The notes: generated by a model from the sequence alone, not told the origin. Counted from the first letter of the stretch, positions 18,623-29,329 are shown. The stretch: DNA of 64,000 nt from Ferribacterium limneticum (GCF_020510625.1 NZ_CP075191.1:1216001-1280000); one strand, 5' to 3'. Program-made: numbers and translations.

Positions 18623-19795
18623 ATGTCGCATGTCATGAATACCTACGCCCGGTTGCCGGTGACTTTCAGTCACGGAAATGGCTGCCGGATTACCGATACC
18701 GAGGGCAAGGAGTATCTGGACGCGTTGTCCGGGATTGCTGTTTCGACGCTCGGTCACGCTCATCCCCGGTTGGTTGCGGCCATTGCAGCTCAAGCCGGGC
18801 GCATGCTGCACACTTCCAACCTGTATCGAATTGCTGAACAGGAACAGTTGGCTGACAGGCTCTGTGGGCTTTCGGGCATGCAGGAGGTTTTTTTCAGCAA
18901 CTCCGGTGCCGAGGCTAATGAGGCGGCGATCAAGCTGGCGCGCTTCTACGGTCACAAGAAGAATATCGAACTACCGACTGTCATCGTGATGGAAAAGGCT
19001 TTTCACGGCCGGACGATGGCGACGCTCTCTGCAACAGGCAACCGCAAGGCGCAGGCCGGCTTTGAGCCACTGGTGGCGGGCTTTGTGCGCGTGCCGTACG
19101 GTGATCTTGAAGCGATCAAGACGCTGGCTGAGCACAACAATAATATTGTGGCGGTCATGCTGGAGATCATTCAGGGTGAAGGTGGTATTCATCTGGCCGA
19201 TCCGGTTTTCTATCGCGGTGTGCGCGAACTCTGCGATACGCAGGAATGGCTGATGATCTGCGATGAGGTGCAGTGCGGCATGGGCCGTACCGGCAAGTGG
19301 TTCGGCTATCAACAGGCCGGCGTGCAGCCCGACATAGCTACGCTGGCCAAGGGGCTGGGCTCTGGGGTGCCGATTGGTGCCTGTCTGGCTGGCGGCAAGG
19401 CCGCAGGACTATTCGGGCCGGGCAATCATGGCTCGACCTTTGGTGGTAATCCGCTGGTGTCGACCGCAGCCCTGACGACCATCGATGTGATCGAGCAGGA
19501 TGGTTTGCTGGGCAATGCAGAGCGTATTGGCGCCCTGATCCGTAAGCTGTTTGCCGAAGTGCTGGCCGGCGTCAAAGGTGTGGTCGATATTCGCGGGCAT
19601 GGCTTGATGATCGGCCTTGAACTGGATCGCCCCTGCGGTGCTCTGGTTGGCAAGGCGCTGGCCGCGGGGCTGCTGATTAATGTCACCGCCGACACGGTCA
19701 TTCGTTTCCTGCCGCCGCTGATTTTCAGTGAAAGCGATGCTCGTGAGCTGGTGGAGCGCACCACGCCACTGATCAAGGAATTTCTGGCTGCTTAA
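18623..19795 (+). CDS. argD: Acetylornithine aminotransferase
   Basis: This PLP enzyme forms N-acetylornithine in arginine synthesis; many homologues also act on succinyl-diaminopimelate. ATG 18623 gives 390 aa; the open frame extends upstream but homologues start near MSHVMNTYARLPV. Motifs include DALSGIAVSTLGHAHP, SNSGAEANEAAIK, ICDEVQCGMGRTG and the PLP lysine in ATLAKGLGSG. It ends 2 bp before argF, and argD-argF-argG follow in one direction, so a biosynthetic operon is likely. Confidence 0.95.
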   Translation: MSHVMNTYARLPVTFSHGNGCRITDTEGKEYLDALSGIAVSTLGHAHPRLVAAIAAQAGRMLHTSNLYRIAEQEQLADRLCGLSGMQEVFFSNSGAEANEAAIKLARFYGHKKNIELPTVIVMEKAFHGRTMATLSATGNRKAQAGFEPLVAGFVRVPYGDLEAIKTLAEHNNNIVAVMLEIIQGEGGIHLADPVFYRGVRELCDTQEWLMICDEVQCGMGRTGKWFGYQQAGVQPDIATLAKGLGSGVPIGACLAGGKAAGLFGPGNHGSTFGGNPLVSTAALTTIDVIEQDGLLGNAERIGALIRKLFAEVLAGVKGVVDIRGHGLMIGLELDRPCGALVGKALAAGLLINVTADTVIRFLPPLIFSESDARELVERTTPLIKEFLAA

Positions 19796-19797
19796 TC

Positions 19798-20718
19798 ATG
19801 GCAATCAAACACTTTCTGCAATTCAAGGATTTCACCCGTGAAGAGCTCGAATATGTATTCGAGCGCACTGGCTGGATCAAAAATCAGTTCAAGTCCTATC
19901 AGAAGTATTGGCCGCTCTCCGACCGTACACTGGTTATGATCTTCGAGAAGGCCAGCACGCGGACGCGTTTGTCGTTCGAGGCTGGCATGCAGCAACTCGG
20001 TGGTTCTGCGATCTACCTGAACACTCGCGATTCCCAACTTGGGCGAGGTGAACCGGTCGAGGATGCGGCGCAGGTAATTTCCCGGATGAGCGACATCGTG
20101 ATGATTCGCACCTTCGAGCAGGAGATCATCGAGCGTTTCGCCGCTAATTCGCGCGTGCCGGTGATCAATGGACTGACCAACGAATATCACCCCTGCCAGA
20201 TTCTGGCTGACATCTACACCTACATCGAGCATCGCGGCTGCATCCAGGGCAAGACCGTGGCCTGGGTGGGTGATGCCAACAATATGTGCAACACTTGGCT
20301 GCAGGCGGCCGAGGTGCTGGACTTCAAGGTTCACGTGTCTACCCCACCGGGTTACGAGATTCAGCCAGAATTGGTCGGCAAGATCGATTCGGCACGATTC
20401 AAGGTTTTTGCTGATCCGATGGATGCCTGCCGTGATGCCGATCTGGTGACCACTGACGTGTGGACCTCAATGGGCTTCGAGGCGGAGAACGAGGAACGGA
20501 TCAAGGCCTTTGCTGACTGGTGCGTCGATGGCGAGATGATGCAGGTAGCTAATCCACAAGCCGTGTTCATGCACTGTCTGCCGGCGCATCGCGGCGAGGA
20601 AGTGACTGCCGAGGTGATCGATGGGCCGCAATCTGTGGTTTGGGATGAGGCTGAAAACCGCCTGCACGTGCAGAAGGCGTTGATGGAATATTTGCTGCTG
20701 GGCCGGCTTCAGGGCTGA
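19798..20718 (+). CDS. argF: Ornithine carbamoyltransferase
   Basis: This enzyme makes citrulline from ornithine and carbamoyl phosphate. At 306 aa it has carbamoyl-phosphate-binding [11 protein letters not shown], the HPCQ motif in [11 protein letters not shown], ornithine-binding SMGFE and [11 protein letters not shown]. All expected residues are present. It is placed between argD and argG, with 32 bp and an AAGGGA site before argG. Confidence 0.97.
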   Translation: MAIKHFLQFKDFTREELEYVFERTGWIKNQFKSYQKYWPLSDRTLVMIFEKASTRTRLSFEAGMQQLGGSAIYLNTRDSQLGRGEPVEDAAQVISRMSDIVMIRTFEQEIIERFAANSRVPVINGLTNEYHPCQILADIYTYIEHRGCIQGKTVAWVGDANNMCNTWLQAAEVLDFKVHVSTPPGYEIQPELVGKIDSARFKVFADPMDACRDADLVTTDVWTSMGFEAENEERIKAFADWCVDGEMMQVANPQAVFMHCLPAHRGEEVTAEVIDGPQSVVWDEAENRLHVQKALMEYLLLGRLQG

Positions 20719-20750
20719 GTGGCGCGGTTAATCGAAACAAGGGAACAGAA

Positions 20751-22178
<1,428 letters not shown>

Positions 22179-22181
22179 GCG

Positions 22182-22406
22182 ATGGAGGGCGGCACCGTAT
22201 TCGGGCTCAACGAAGAACAGATCGCAGACTTCTTCTCGACCTGGGGCGTTGGCGCCTTCATCCTCTTCATGCTGTTCATCATTGGCGAGATCGCCTACAA
22301 ATCCAAGGCTGGCAAGACGGGTACCTTTGTACTCTTCTTCGTGCTGGCTTTCGGCATGGTCGGGTTCATCGCCAAATCAGTCATTCAGAAACTCTGGGGT
22401 ATTTAA
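22182..22406 (+). CDS. DUF2788 small membrane protein
   Basis: A 74-aa protein with two hydrophobic helices (GAFILFMLFIIGEIAY; GTFVLFFVLAFGMVGFIAKS) joined by the short basic loop KSKAGKTG, the pattern of DUF2788. Function unknown; inner membrane expected. It starts 3 bp after argG and abuts ppnP, so it is probably co-transcribed with argG. Confidence 0.75.
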   Translation: MEGGTVFGLNEEQIADFFSTWGVGAFILFMLFIIGEIAYKSKAGKTGTFVLFFVLAFGMVGFIAKSVIQKLWGI

Positions 22407-22718
22407 ATGTCGCAATACGACAATGTTTCCGTGGTCAAGAAGGCCAATGTTTACTTCGATGGTAAGTGCGTCAGCCACACCGTGGTGTTGGCCGACGGCA
22501 CGAAGAAAACGGTTGGTGTGATCCTGCCGTCCAGCCTGACCTTCAATACCGGCGCACCGGAAATCATGGAAGGCGTTGGTGGTTCCTGCAGCGTCAAGCT
22601 GAAAGGCGAAAGTGAATGGAAGACCTACGGCGATGGTCAGTCCTTCAACGTGCCGGGCAACTCCAGCTTCGAAATTGCTTGTGACGAGCCCTATCACTAC
22701 GTCTGTCACTTCGGGTAA
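22407..22718 (+). CDS. ppnP: Pyrimidine/purine nucleoside phosphorylase (DUF1255)
   Basis: A 103-aa single-domain cupin of the YaiE/PpnP family, which splits nucleosides with phosphate. Characteristic segments are [35 protein letters not shown] and [19 protein letters not shown]. Length and ends match the family. It begins directly after the DUF2788 stop and is followed after 5 bp by yajQ. Confidence 0.9.
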   Translation: MSQYDNVSVVKKANVYFDGKCVSHTVVLADGTKKTVGVILPSSLTFNTGAPEIMEGVGGSCSVKLKGESEWKTYGDGQSFNVPGNSSFEIACDEPYHYVCHFG

Positions 22719-22723
22719 TTGCC

Positions 22724-23218
22724 ATGCCGAGTTTTGACTTCACCTCCGAAGCGGACATGGTTGGTCTGAAGAACGCAGTCGACGTCACCTCACGCCAGAT
22801 CGATAACCGTTACGACTTCAAGGGTACCAGCGCCAAGGTTGAGCTGAACGAAAAGGACAAGGTCATCACCCTCTGGGGCGATTCCGACTTTCAGCTCGAC
22901 CAGATCAAGGACCTGCTTTTCCCGGCGATGGAAAAGAAGGAGAAGGAAAGCGTCAAGCGACTGGATCACCAGAAGGTGGTCAGCGTCTCCGGCAACAAGG
23001 TCAAGCAGGAGATGAAGATCAAGGATGGCATCGACAGCGACCTGGCCAAGAAGATCGTCAAGCTGGTTAAGGACGGTAAGCTCAAGGTTCAGGCCTCGAT
23101 CCAGGGCGATACTGTGCGTGTCCAGGGGGCCAAGCGCGATGATCTGCAGGGCTGTATTGCTCTAATTACCAAGTCGATTACCGACTTTCCGATCAAGTAC
23201 GGTAATTTCCGCGACTAA
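22724..23218 (+). CDS. yajQ: YajQ family cyclic-di-GMP/nucleotide-binding protein
   Basis: A 164-aa protein of the YajQ/DUF520 family: MPSFDFTSEADMVGLKNAVD at the start, RYDFKGTSAKVEL, and DFPIKYGNFRD at the end. Some members bind cyclic di-GMP and act as transcription co-factors (shown in Xanthomonas); others bind nucleotides or RNA. Here it is last in the row argG-DUF2788-ppnP-yajQ and is followed by a terminator. Confidence 0.92.
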   Translation: MPSFDFTSEADMVGLKNAVDVTSRQIDNRYDFKGTSAKVELNEKDKVITLWGDSDFQLDQIKDLLFPAMEKKEKESVKRLDHQKVVSVSGNKVKQEMKIKDGIDSDLAKKIVKLVKDGKLKVQASIQGDTVRVQGAKRDDLQGCIALITKSITDFPIKYGNFRD

Positions 23219-23243
23219 GGTCTGGGTAGCAGTGAATGAAAAA

Positions 23244-23272
23244 CGGGCAGCTTGGCTGCCTGTTTTGTTTTT
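23244..23272 (+). terminator. Rho-independent terminator after yajQ
   Basis: Imperfect stem CGGGCAG/CTGCCTG with a short TTGG-containing loop, followed by TTTTGTTTTT. It sits between yajQ and the convergent glutamine amidotransferase. Preceding A-rich bases could allow some function on the other strand. Confidence 0.75.
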
Positions 23273-23285
23273 CAGAAGCGGGCCA

Positions 23286-23999
23286 TCAGCGCCGCAGCCC
23301 CTCTATCCATACTGAATAAAGCTGGTTTGACAACTGGCGCATGCGCGGCAGGCGTTCGCCAATCTGCGCTTGCATGACCTCAGGCGTTTGAGCGCTCGGC
23401 TGGTCGGCAACCGCGATGGCCTCGTCAGCCCATTGTTCGCACCAGGTAGCAATCATTTCCGGCATCATTTCGACATGGCACTGCATGCCAAGATGTGGTC
23501 CGAGGGCGAACATCTGGTTGGCGCAATGGCTACTGGCGAACAAGCGGGTCGCTTCCGTCGGGATGCTGAAGGTTTCGCCGTGCCACTGGAAGACCGTGCT
23601 GTTTTCCCCCGCATAGTCGCCAAGCCAGTGGCGGGCAATGGCGTTGTCTTCGCCGTGGACATCGCCCCAGCCAATCTCCTTGACCGGATTTTTCGTGATT
23701 CGTCCACCGAATGCCTTGCTCATCAACTGGCCGCCCAGGCAGTGGCCGATGACCGGGATGTCTTTGTCGGCGGCGTCACGAATCAAGGCGCAGACCGGTT
23801 CGATCCAGGGCAGAGAATCGTTGACGCTCATTGGGCCACCCATGAAACACAGGCCGGAAAACCCATCGGCTGTGCTTGGCACGGCGGCGCCTTCATCAAT
23901 GGCAATCAATTGCCATGGAATCCCGTGCTGCTCAAGGAATATGGCAAAATAGCCCGGACCTTCAGTAGGGGAGTGACGAAAGATGGCGACTGGTTGCAT
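23286..23999 (-). CDS. Class I glutamine amidotransferase-like protein
   Basis: A 237-aa stand-alone GATase domain like the amidotransferase half of GMP synthase. The nucleophile is Cys87 in IGHCLGGQL, and the His/Glu pair appears in MQCHVEM near residue 175. The start MQPVAIFRHSPTEGPGY is typical of this orphan family, which probably hydrolyses gamma-glutamyl amides, but the real substrate is unknown. Its start codon overlaps the proposed start of the divergent protease by 17 bp, so each promoter must lie inside the other gene. Confidence 0.87.
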   Translation of the reverse strand: MQPVAIFRHSPTEGPGYFAIFLEQHGIPWQLIAIDEGAAVPSTADGFSGLCFMGGPMSVNDSLPWIEPVCALIRDAADKDIPVIGHCLGGQLMSKAFGGRITKNPVKEIGWGDVHGEDNAIARHWLGDYAGENSTVFQWHGETFSIPTEATRLFASSHCANQMFALGPHLGMQCHVEMMPEMIATWCEQWADEAIAVADQPSAQTPEVMQAQIGERLPRMRQLSNQLYSVWIEGLRR

Positions 24000-24657
24000 G
24001 GTGAAAATGTCCGGAAAATTGATGCGTCATTCTACGCTGCTCGCTGTGCTGGTGTGTCTGTTTCAGGTGCCAGCGATGGCGCAGGATGTCGGGCTGGCCG
24101 GCATCATGGGCAGCAAGGCCATGTTGATGATCAATGGCGGCGAGCCGCAGGCTGTGCCGGTTGGGCAGACAGTGGATGGCGTGAAGGTGTTGTCCATTCA
24201 GGGTGATCAGGCAACGATTGAAGTGGGCGGCAAGAAACGTCCGCTGCGGGTTGGTCAACATGCCATTGGCACTTCCAGTGGCGATGGTTCCGGTAAAGTC
24301 ACCATGACCGCCGATGGGCAGGGCCATTTTTTCACAACAGGAACGGTAAACGGTACTTCAGTCCGCTTTGTCGTTGATACTGGCGCGACATTCATCGCTC
24401 TTGGCCCAAGTGATGCGCGACGGATTGGTATTGACCCCAACAAAGGGAAAAAGGCGATGGCGAGTACCGCCAATGGTAATGCGGTCTATATGCGAGTCAT
24501 GCTTGATACAGTGCGTATAGGAGATATCACATTACATAACGTTGAGGCCGGTATCCTTCCAACCGAAATGCCCGCAGCCCTGCTCGGCATGAGTTTCCTG
24601 AATCGGATGGAAATGCAGCGCGATGGCAGTACCATGACACTGAAAAAACGATTTTAG
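23983..24657 (+). CDS. Retropepsin-like aspartic protease, secreted (TIGR02281-type)
   Basis: A 224-aa protein with a signal peptide ending near VPAMAQ, an N-terminal region of unknown fold, and a single-lobe aspartic protease domain with the catalytic motif FVVDTGATFIALG and a late LLGMSFL segment. Such proteins act as dimers in the periplasm; substrates are unknown. ATG 23983 is chosen because GGGGAG lies 9 bp upstream; ATGs at 23998, 24007 and 24022 are alternatives, and the last gives the most ordinary signal peptide. Ten bases separate it from the next gene. Confidence 0.8.
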   Translation: MATGCMVKMSGKLMRHSTLLAVLVCLFQVPAMAQDVGLAGIMGSKAMLMINGGEPQAVPVGQTVDGVKVLSIQGDQATIEVGGKKRPLRVGQHAIGTSSGDGSGKVTMTADGQGHFFTTGTVNGTSVRFVVDTGATFIALGPSDARRIGIDPNKGKKAMASTANGNAVYMRVMLDTVRIGDITLHNVEAGILPTEMPAALLGMSFLNRMEMQRDGSTMTLKKRF

Positions 24658-24667
24658 GAGAGAGAAA

Positions 24668-24925
24668 GTGCCAAAAAGAGATCAGGAAATAGCACTGTTG
24701 CGCGAAGAGTTGGAAATGCTGATGGGCGAGCGGCAGGCGCTGTTGCGCGTGGCTGGTGCTTCGGCGGTGCTGATTGCCAGCCTCGACAGCAAGCGATTGC
24801 CGCTCGGTGCGATCGAATCGGCTGATCTGGTGGCAACGACGATCAACGATCTTCAGGAAGAAACGCTCCAGGATGCTCTGGCTGCCGTGCACGCCGAAAT
24901 CGAGGAAGACTCTGCGACGGCATGA
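24668..24925 (+). CDS. Conserved hypothetical small protein
   Basis: An 85-aa protein from a GTG start with a strong AGGAGA site. It is charged and predicted mostly helical, with an N-terminal heptad-like stretch (IALLREELEMLMGERQALLR) that could form a coiled coil. No membrane segment or known motif. It overlaps the Nudix gene by 4 bp (ATGA), which supports it being translated. Function not recognised. Confidence 0.7.
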   Translation: MPKRDQEIALLREELEMLMGERQALLRVAGASAVLIASLDSKRLPLGAIESADLVATTINDLQEETLQDALAAVHAEIEEDSATA

Positions 24926-25518
24926 CGATTGATCTGGAGCGCTTGCGGGCCAGTTTGCTGCCCGAACCGCTGGCTGGTCACTTTGTCCAGGAAGATGGCG
25001 TTGCCGACCAGCCGTTGACGCCGGCAGCAGTGCTATTTCCCATCGTGCTGCGCGAAGGCGGGCACACTGTACTGCTGACCCAGCGCACCGTCCATCTGAG
25101 GGATCACGCCGGGCAGATCAGTTTCCCCGGCGGTCGAGTCGAGGACGAGGATCTGTCGCCAATCCACACCGCCCTGCGGGAAACGGAAGAAGAAATTGGC
25201 TTGTCTCGCGAGCGGGTCGAGATTGTCGGCTTTCTCCCCGAGTATCGAACCGGTACCGGGTTTCGCGTGACCCCGGTGGTGGCGCTGGTCCAGCCGCCTT
25301 TCGACCTCCAGCCTGATCCTTTTGAGGTCGCAGAGATTTTCGAAGTGCCGCTTTCATTCTTGCTTGATCCGGCCAATCATCAGCGGCATTCACTGCATTA
25401 CCGTGGTGCGCTGCGGAATTATTTCGCCATGCCTTATGGCGAGTATTTCATCTGGGGCGCCACCGCCGGCATGATCCGTTCGCTGAGCGAGCGCCTTGGG
25501 CTTCTCCAAGCTTCCTGA
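24922..25518 (+). CDS. Nudix hydrolase, coenzyme A pyrophosphatase type
   Basis: A 198-aa Nudix protein. The Nudix box runs from GGRVEDEDLSP to RETEEEIGL, and the upstream LLTQRTVHLRDHAGQISFPGG is the NuCoA signature of CoA-diphosphatases (NudL/YeaB type). Likely role: hydrolysing CoA or acyl-CoA derivatives to 3'-phosphoadenosine 5'-phosphate and phosphopantetheine. Translation is coupled to the preceding small gene through ATGA. Confidence 0.9.
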   Translation: MTIDLERLRASLLPEPLAGHFVQEDGVADQPLTPAAVLFPIVLREGGHTVLLTQRTVHLRDHAGQISFPGGRVEDEDLSPIHTALRETEEEIGLSRERVEIVGFLPEYRTGTGFRVTPVVALVQPPFDLQPDPFEVAEIFEVPLSFLLDPANHQRHSLHYRGALRNYFAMPYGEYFIWGATAGMIRSLSERLGLLQAS

Positions 25519-25582
25519 GCTTGTGGTATCGTGGCGCTTTGAGACACCAAAATAAGCCGAATACGGCAATCCTTGGCACCCC

Positions 25583-26506
25583 ATGAGTCTTCTCTCGCTG
25601 ATTGCAGTTTTTCTCATCGAGCAGCTGCAACCCCTTGATTACCGGCGTGTTGTCGCTGATCCGCTCGGTGTTTGGGCGGATTTTATCGAATCCCGTTTCA
25701 ACGCCGGTGCATACCGGCATGGTGTCCTTGCCTGGTGTCTGGCGGTGTTGCTGCCAGTGTTGCTTGTGGCGACCGCTTACGGCTTGCTTTACTCCCTGAA
25801 CCCGCTCTTCGGCCTGCTGCTCAATATCGGTGTGCTGTACCTGACCATGGGCTTCCGTCAGTTCAGCCATCACTACACCGAAATCCAGCTCGCCTTGCGT
25901 CTGGGCGATCTGGAGCGAGCCCGGCAACTGCTCGGTGAATGGCAGGGGCGCTCAACCTACAGCCTCAGCTCGGAAGACATTGCCCGGCTTTCCATCGAGG
26001 GGGCGCTGGGGGCTTCGCATCGGCACGTCTTTGCCGTCTTGCTGTGGTTTGTCCTGTTGCCCGGGCCTTGTGGTGCCTTGCTCTACCGTCTTTCCCTGAT
26101 TGTCCGCGACCGCTGGAATCGTGAAACTGCCAATCAGCGTAATGAATTTCCCATATTTTCCAGACAAGTTTTCGGTATGATCGACTGGTTGCCTTTGCGA
26201 GCGACCGCTTCGGCTTTCGCCATTGTTGGCGATTTCGAGGATGCCGCCTATTGCTGGCGTACTCAGCCGGCGCAGTGGCCTGATCGCGACATGGGCATCG
26301 TGCTTGCGGCCGGCGCTGGCGCCCTTGGTGTCCAGTTGGGACGGCCGGTGGCTGACGGTGTGGAAGTATCCGATCGTGCCGAGCTGGGTCTGGGTGATCC
26401 GGCCGACGTAGATTTTATGCAGAGTGCCGTTGGGCTCGTCTGGCGAGCTACGGTGTTGTGGATGTTGTTGCTCTTTTTGTTGGGGCTCGCCAGTCTGGTG
26501 GGCTGA
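25583..26506 (+). CDS. CobD/CbiB-family membrane protein, role uncertain
   Basis: A 307-aa integral membrane protein starting MSLLSLIAVFLIEQLQPLDY, with about four to five hydrophobic segments and the motif GFRQFSHHYTEIQLALRLGD. This layout resembles the CobD/CbiB family (adenosylcobinamide-phosphate synthase) and also AmpE-like proteins. No cobalamin gene is nearby and the protein looks like the divergent betaproteobacterial branch, so vitamin B12 synthesis is doubtful. It ends 26 bp before the thiolase. Confidence 0.65.
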   Translation: MSLLSLIAVFLIEQLQPLDYRRVVADPLGVWADFIESRFNAGAYRHGVLAWCLAVLLPVLLVATAYGLLYSLNPLFGLLLNIGVLYLTMGFRQFSHHYTEIQLALRLGDLERARQLLGEWQGRSTYSLSSEDIARLSIEGALGASHRHVFAVLLWFVLLPGPCGALLYRLSLIVRDRWNRETANQRNEFPIFSRQVFGMIDWLPLRATASAFAIVGDFEDAAYCWRTQPAQWPDRDMGIVLAAGAGALGVQLGRPVADGVEVSDRAELGLGDPADVDFMQSAVGLVWRATVLWMLLLFLLGLASLVG

Positions 26507-26532
26507 ATCAATTTCCAAGTGGAGGTAGTTAC

Positions 26533-27714
26533 ATGAGCAGAGATGTTGTCGTTCTGAGCGCAGTTCGTTCCGCTATTGGTGCCTTTGGTGGCGCCCTGGC
26601 TGATTTCGAATCTACCGAGCTGGCTGGTATCGTCATGAAGGAAGCGATTGCCCGCTCCGGTGTCGATCCCCAGGCAATCAACTACGTAACCGTCGGCACC
26701 ACGATGCCTACCGATTCCCGCTACGCCTATGTTTCCCGCGTTGCTTCCATCCAGGCCGGCTTGTCGATGGATTCCGTCGCCATGCAGGTTTCCCGTCTGT
26801 GCGCGTCCGGCCTGCAAGGTATCGTGACCACCGCCCAGAACCTGATGTTGGGTGATGCCGATTACGGTATCGGCGGTGGTGTTGAAGTGATGTCCAAGGC
26901 GGCCTACCTGATGCCGACGCTGCGTTCTGGCGCTCGCATGGGTGACACCAAGGCCATCGACTCGATGGTTGCCGTGCTGACCGACCCGTTTGGCGTTGGC
27001 CACATGGGTATCACCGCTGAAAACCTCGCGGCCAAGCATGGCTTCAGCCGTGAAGACCAGGATGCCTTCGCGGTCGAATCCCAGCGCCGTGCTGCTGCTG
27101 CTATCGATGCCGGCTACTTCAAGTCGCAGATCGTGCCGATCGTCAAGCAGACCCGCAAGGGCGAAGTGGTGTTCGACACCGACGAGCACCTGAAGCGTGG
27201 CACGACCATGGAGTCCCTGGCCAAGATGAAGCCGGCCTTCAAGAAGGACGGTACCGTTACTGCCGGTAACGCTTCCGGCATCAACGACGGCGCTGCCTTC
27301 TTCGTGCTGGCTGCTGCTGATGTGGCTGCCAAGGCTGGTCACAAGGCCCGTGCCCGCATCGCTGGTTACGCCGTTGCCGGCGTGCCGAACGATGTCATGG
27401 GCGAAGGCCCGATCCCGGCGACCAAGGCTGCCCTGAAGAAGGCCGGTCTGACCCTGGACCAGATGGATGTCATCGAATCCAACGAAGCCTTCGCTGCCCA
27501 GGCACTGTCGGTTTCCAAGGTTCTCGGCCTCGATCCGGCCAAGACCAACCCGAACGGCGGCGCAATCGCCCTCGGTCACCCGGTTGGCTGTTCCGGTGCG
27601 TTCATCGCCACCAAGGCGCTGTACGAACTGGAACGCATTGGCGGCAAGTACGCGCTGGTCACCATGTGTATCGGTGGCGGTCAGGGTATTGCGGTCATCT
27701 TCGAACGCGCCTAA
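26533..27714 (+). CDS. Acetyl-CoA acetyltransferase / beta-ketothiolase
   Basis: A 393-aa thiolase. ATG 26533 follows GGAGG at 26521-26525. The acylated cysteine is Cys90 (SRLCASGLQG), with EAFAAQ, the His of LGHPVGCSGA and the second cysteine in CIGGGQG. Reaction: condensation of two acetyl-CoA or thiolysis of 3-ketoacyl-CoA. With the phasin gene 3 kb away it may feed polyhydroxyalkanoate synthesis (PhaA/BktB-like), but fatty acid or amino acid breakdown is possible. A strong terminator follows. Confidence 0.93.
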   Translation: MSRDVVVLSAVRSAIGAFGGALADFESTELAGIVMKEAIARSGVDPQAINYVTVGTTMPTDSRYAYVSRVASIQAGLSMDSVAMQVSRLCASGLQGIVTTAQNLMLGDADYGIGGGVEVMSKAAYLMPTLRSGARMGDTKAIDSMVAVLTDPFGVGHMGITAENLAAKHGFSREDQDAFAVESQRRAAAAIDAGYFKSQIVPIVKQTRKGEVVFDTDEHLKRGTTMESLAKMKPAFKKDGTVTAGNASGINDGAAFFVLAAADVAAKAGHKARARIAGYAVAGVPNDVMGEGPIPATKAALKKAGLTLDQMDVIESNEAFAAQALSVSKVLGLDPAKTNPNGGAIALGHPVGCSGAFIATKALYELERIGGKYALVTMCIGGGQGIAVIFERA

Positions 27715-27740
27715 GCACTTCGAACTGGCTGTACCAGAAA

Positions 27741-27769
27741 CCCGCCGGAGTAATCCGGCGGGTTTTTTT
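27741..27769 (+). terminator. Rho-independent terminator after the thiolase
   Basis: Perfect 9-bp stem CCCGCCGGA/TCCGGCGGG with loop GTAA, followed by seven T. Confidence 0.93.
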
Positions 27770-27916
27770 ATTTGCACCATCTTGAAAATCTGTCGCACCT
27801 TTGCGGTGCGTCAATAGCCAGAAAGTAGTATTCAGCGCATGATTTAAAGCTTGTTTGCGGGTGGCATGGAACCTGCTGAAACCTGTACGAGAGCATCCTC
27901 AGCGACGAGTGGAAAA

Positions 27917-29329
27917 ATGAACTTCTATAACGAGATGTATGACGCCAATGGCGGTGTCCGTGCGCATTACAAGGGATATGAAGACTGGTTGAAGGCAACG
28001 CCAGGCGAGCGCATCGAGCGCAAGCGGGCCGAGGCGGATCTGGCCTTTCACCGCGTCGGTATTACCTTCGCGGTTTATGGCGAGGAGGCGGGCAAGGAGC
28101 GCCTGATTCCCTTCGACATCATTCCCCGCGTCATTCCATCGGCGGAGTGGAAGGCACTGCAGTCCGGACTGCGCCAGCGCGTCAAGGCGTTGAACATGTT
28201 TCTGTGGGATGTCTATCACGATCAGGAAATTCTCAAGGCCGGCATCATTCCTGCCGAGCAGGTGCTGAACAATGCCCAGTATCGTCCGGTCATGAAAGGC
28301 GTTGATGTGCCGGGAGGGATCTACGCGCATATCACTGGCGTCGATATCGTCCGGGCTGGCGAAGGCGAGTTCTACGTGCTGGAAGACAATCTGCGCGTGC
28401 CGTCCGGTGTGTCGTACATGCTTGAAGACCGCAAGATGATGATGCGACTCTTCCCGGAGTTGTTTGCCAAGCACAAGGTGGCACCGGTCCAGCATTACCC
28501 GGACATGCTGCTGGAGAAGCTGCGCGCTGTGGCCCCGCAAGGCGTTTCGAATCCAACGGTCGTCGTGTTGACGCCTGGCGCCTATAACAGCGCCTATTTC
28601 GAACACACTTTCCTGGCTCAGCAGATGGGTGTCGAACTGGTTGAAGGGCGTGATCTCTTCGTCAAGGACGAGGTGGTCTATATGCGGACGACCCAGGGAC
28701 CGCAGCGCGTCGATGTCATCTACCGGCGCCTGGACGATGATTTCATGGACCCCACCGTTTTCCGCGAAGATTCCTCGCTTGGCGTGCCGGGCATCATTCG
28801 GGCCTACCAGGCGGGTAACGTGACCCTGGCCAATGCGGTGGGTACCGGCGTCGCTGACGACAAGTCGATTTACCCGTACGTGCCGGAGATGATCCGTTTC
28901 TATCTCGGCGAAGAGCCGAAGCTGAACAACGTGCCGACCTACATGTGCCGCAAGCCGGACGATCTGGCTTATGTGCTCGATCACCTGCCGGAACTGGTGG
29001 TCAAGGAGGTGCATGGTGCCGGCGGTTACGGCATGCTGGTCGGCCCGGCTTCGACCAAGGAGCAGATCGAACATTTCCGCCAGTTGCTGATCGACAAGCC
29101 GGATGGCTACATCGCCCAGCCGACCTTGGCGCTGTCCAATTGCCCGACCTTCGTTGAAGAGGGCATTGCGCCGCGTCACCTTGACCTGCGCCCCTTCGTG
29201 CTGTCGTCGGGCGAATGCGTCAACATGGTGCCCGGTGGCCTGACCCGTGTTGCGCTGACCAAGGGCTCGCTGGTTGTCAATTCGTCGCAGGGCGGCGGTA
29301 CCAAAGACACCTGGGTTCTGGAGGATTAA
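27917..29329 (+). CDS. Circularly permuted ATP-grasp protein (stand-alone form)
   Basis: A 471-aa protein of the circularly permuted ATP-grasp family (formerly DUF404/DUF407), predicted to form amide bonds in an ATP-dependent reaction. ATG 27917 follows GTGGAAAA; the frame is open further upstream but homologues begin near MNFYNEMYDANGGVR. Family blocks are GVDVPGGIYAHITGVD, YVLEDNLRVPSGVSYML, LTPGAYNSAYFEH and LVVKEVHGAGGYGMLVG, ending NSSQGGGTKDTWVL. Four bases after its stop begins a partial copy of the alpha-E gene, then the full alpha-E gene. Upstream, a CGCACC/GGTGCG hairpin at 27794-27810 lies in the 147 bp between the thiolase terminator and the start. Confidence 0.9.
   Translation: MNFYNEMYDANGGVRAHYKGYEDWLKATPGERIERKRAEADLAFHRVGITFAVYGEEAGKERLIPFDIIPRVIPSAEWKALQSGLRQRVKALNMFLWDVYHDQEILKAGIIPAEQVLNNAQYRPVMKGVDVPGGIYAHITGVDIVRAGEGEFYVLEDNLRVPSGVSYMLEDRKMMMRLFPELFAKHKVAPVQHYPDMLLEKLRAVAPQGVSNPTVVVLTPGAYNSAYFEHTFLAQQMGVELVEGRDLFVKDEVVYMRTTQGPQRVDVIYRRLDDDFMDPTVFREDSSLGVPGIIRAYQAGNVTLANAVGTGVADDKSIYPYVPEMIRFYLGEEPKLNNVPTYMCRKPDDLAYVLDHLPELVVKEVHGAGGYGMLVGPASTKEQIEHFRQLLIDKPDGYIAQPTLALSNCPTFVEEGIAPRHLDLRPFVLSSGECVNMVPGGLTRVALTKGSLVVNSSQGGGTKDTWVLED

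Noticed and set aside
27791..27810. Sigma-54 promoter before the ATP-grasp gene
   Set aside because: GCAC and TTGC elements are present but the GG/GC spacing is too short; they belong to a simple hairpin.
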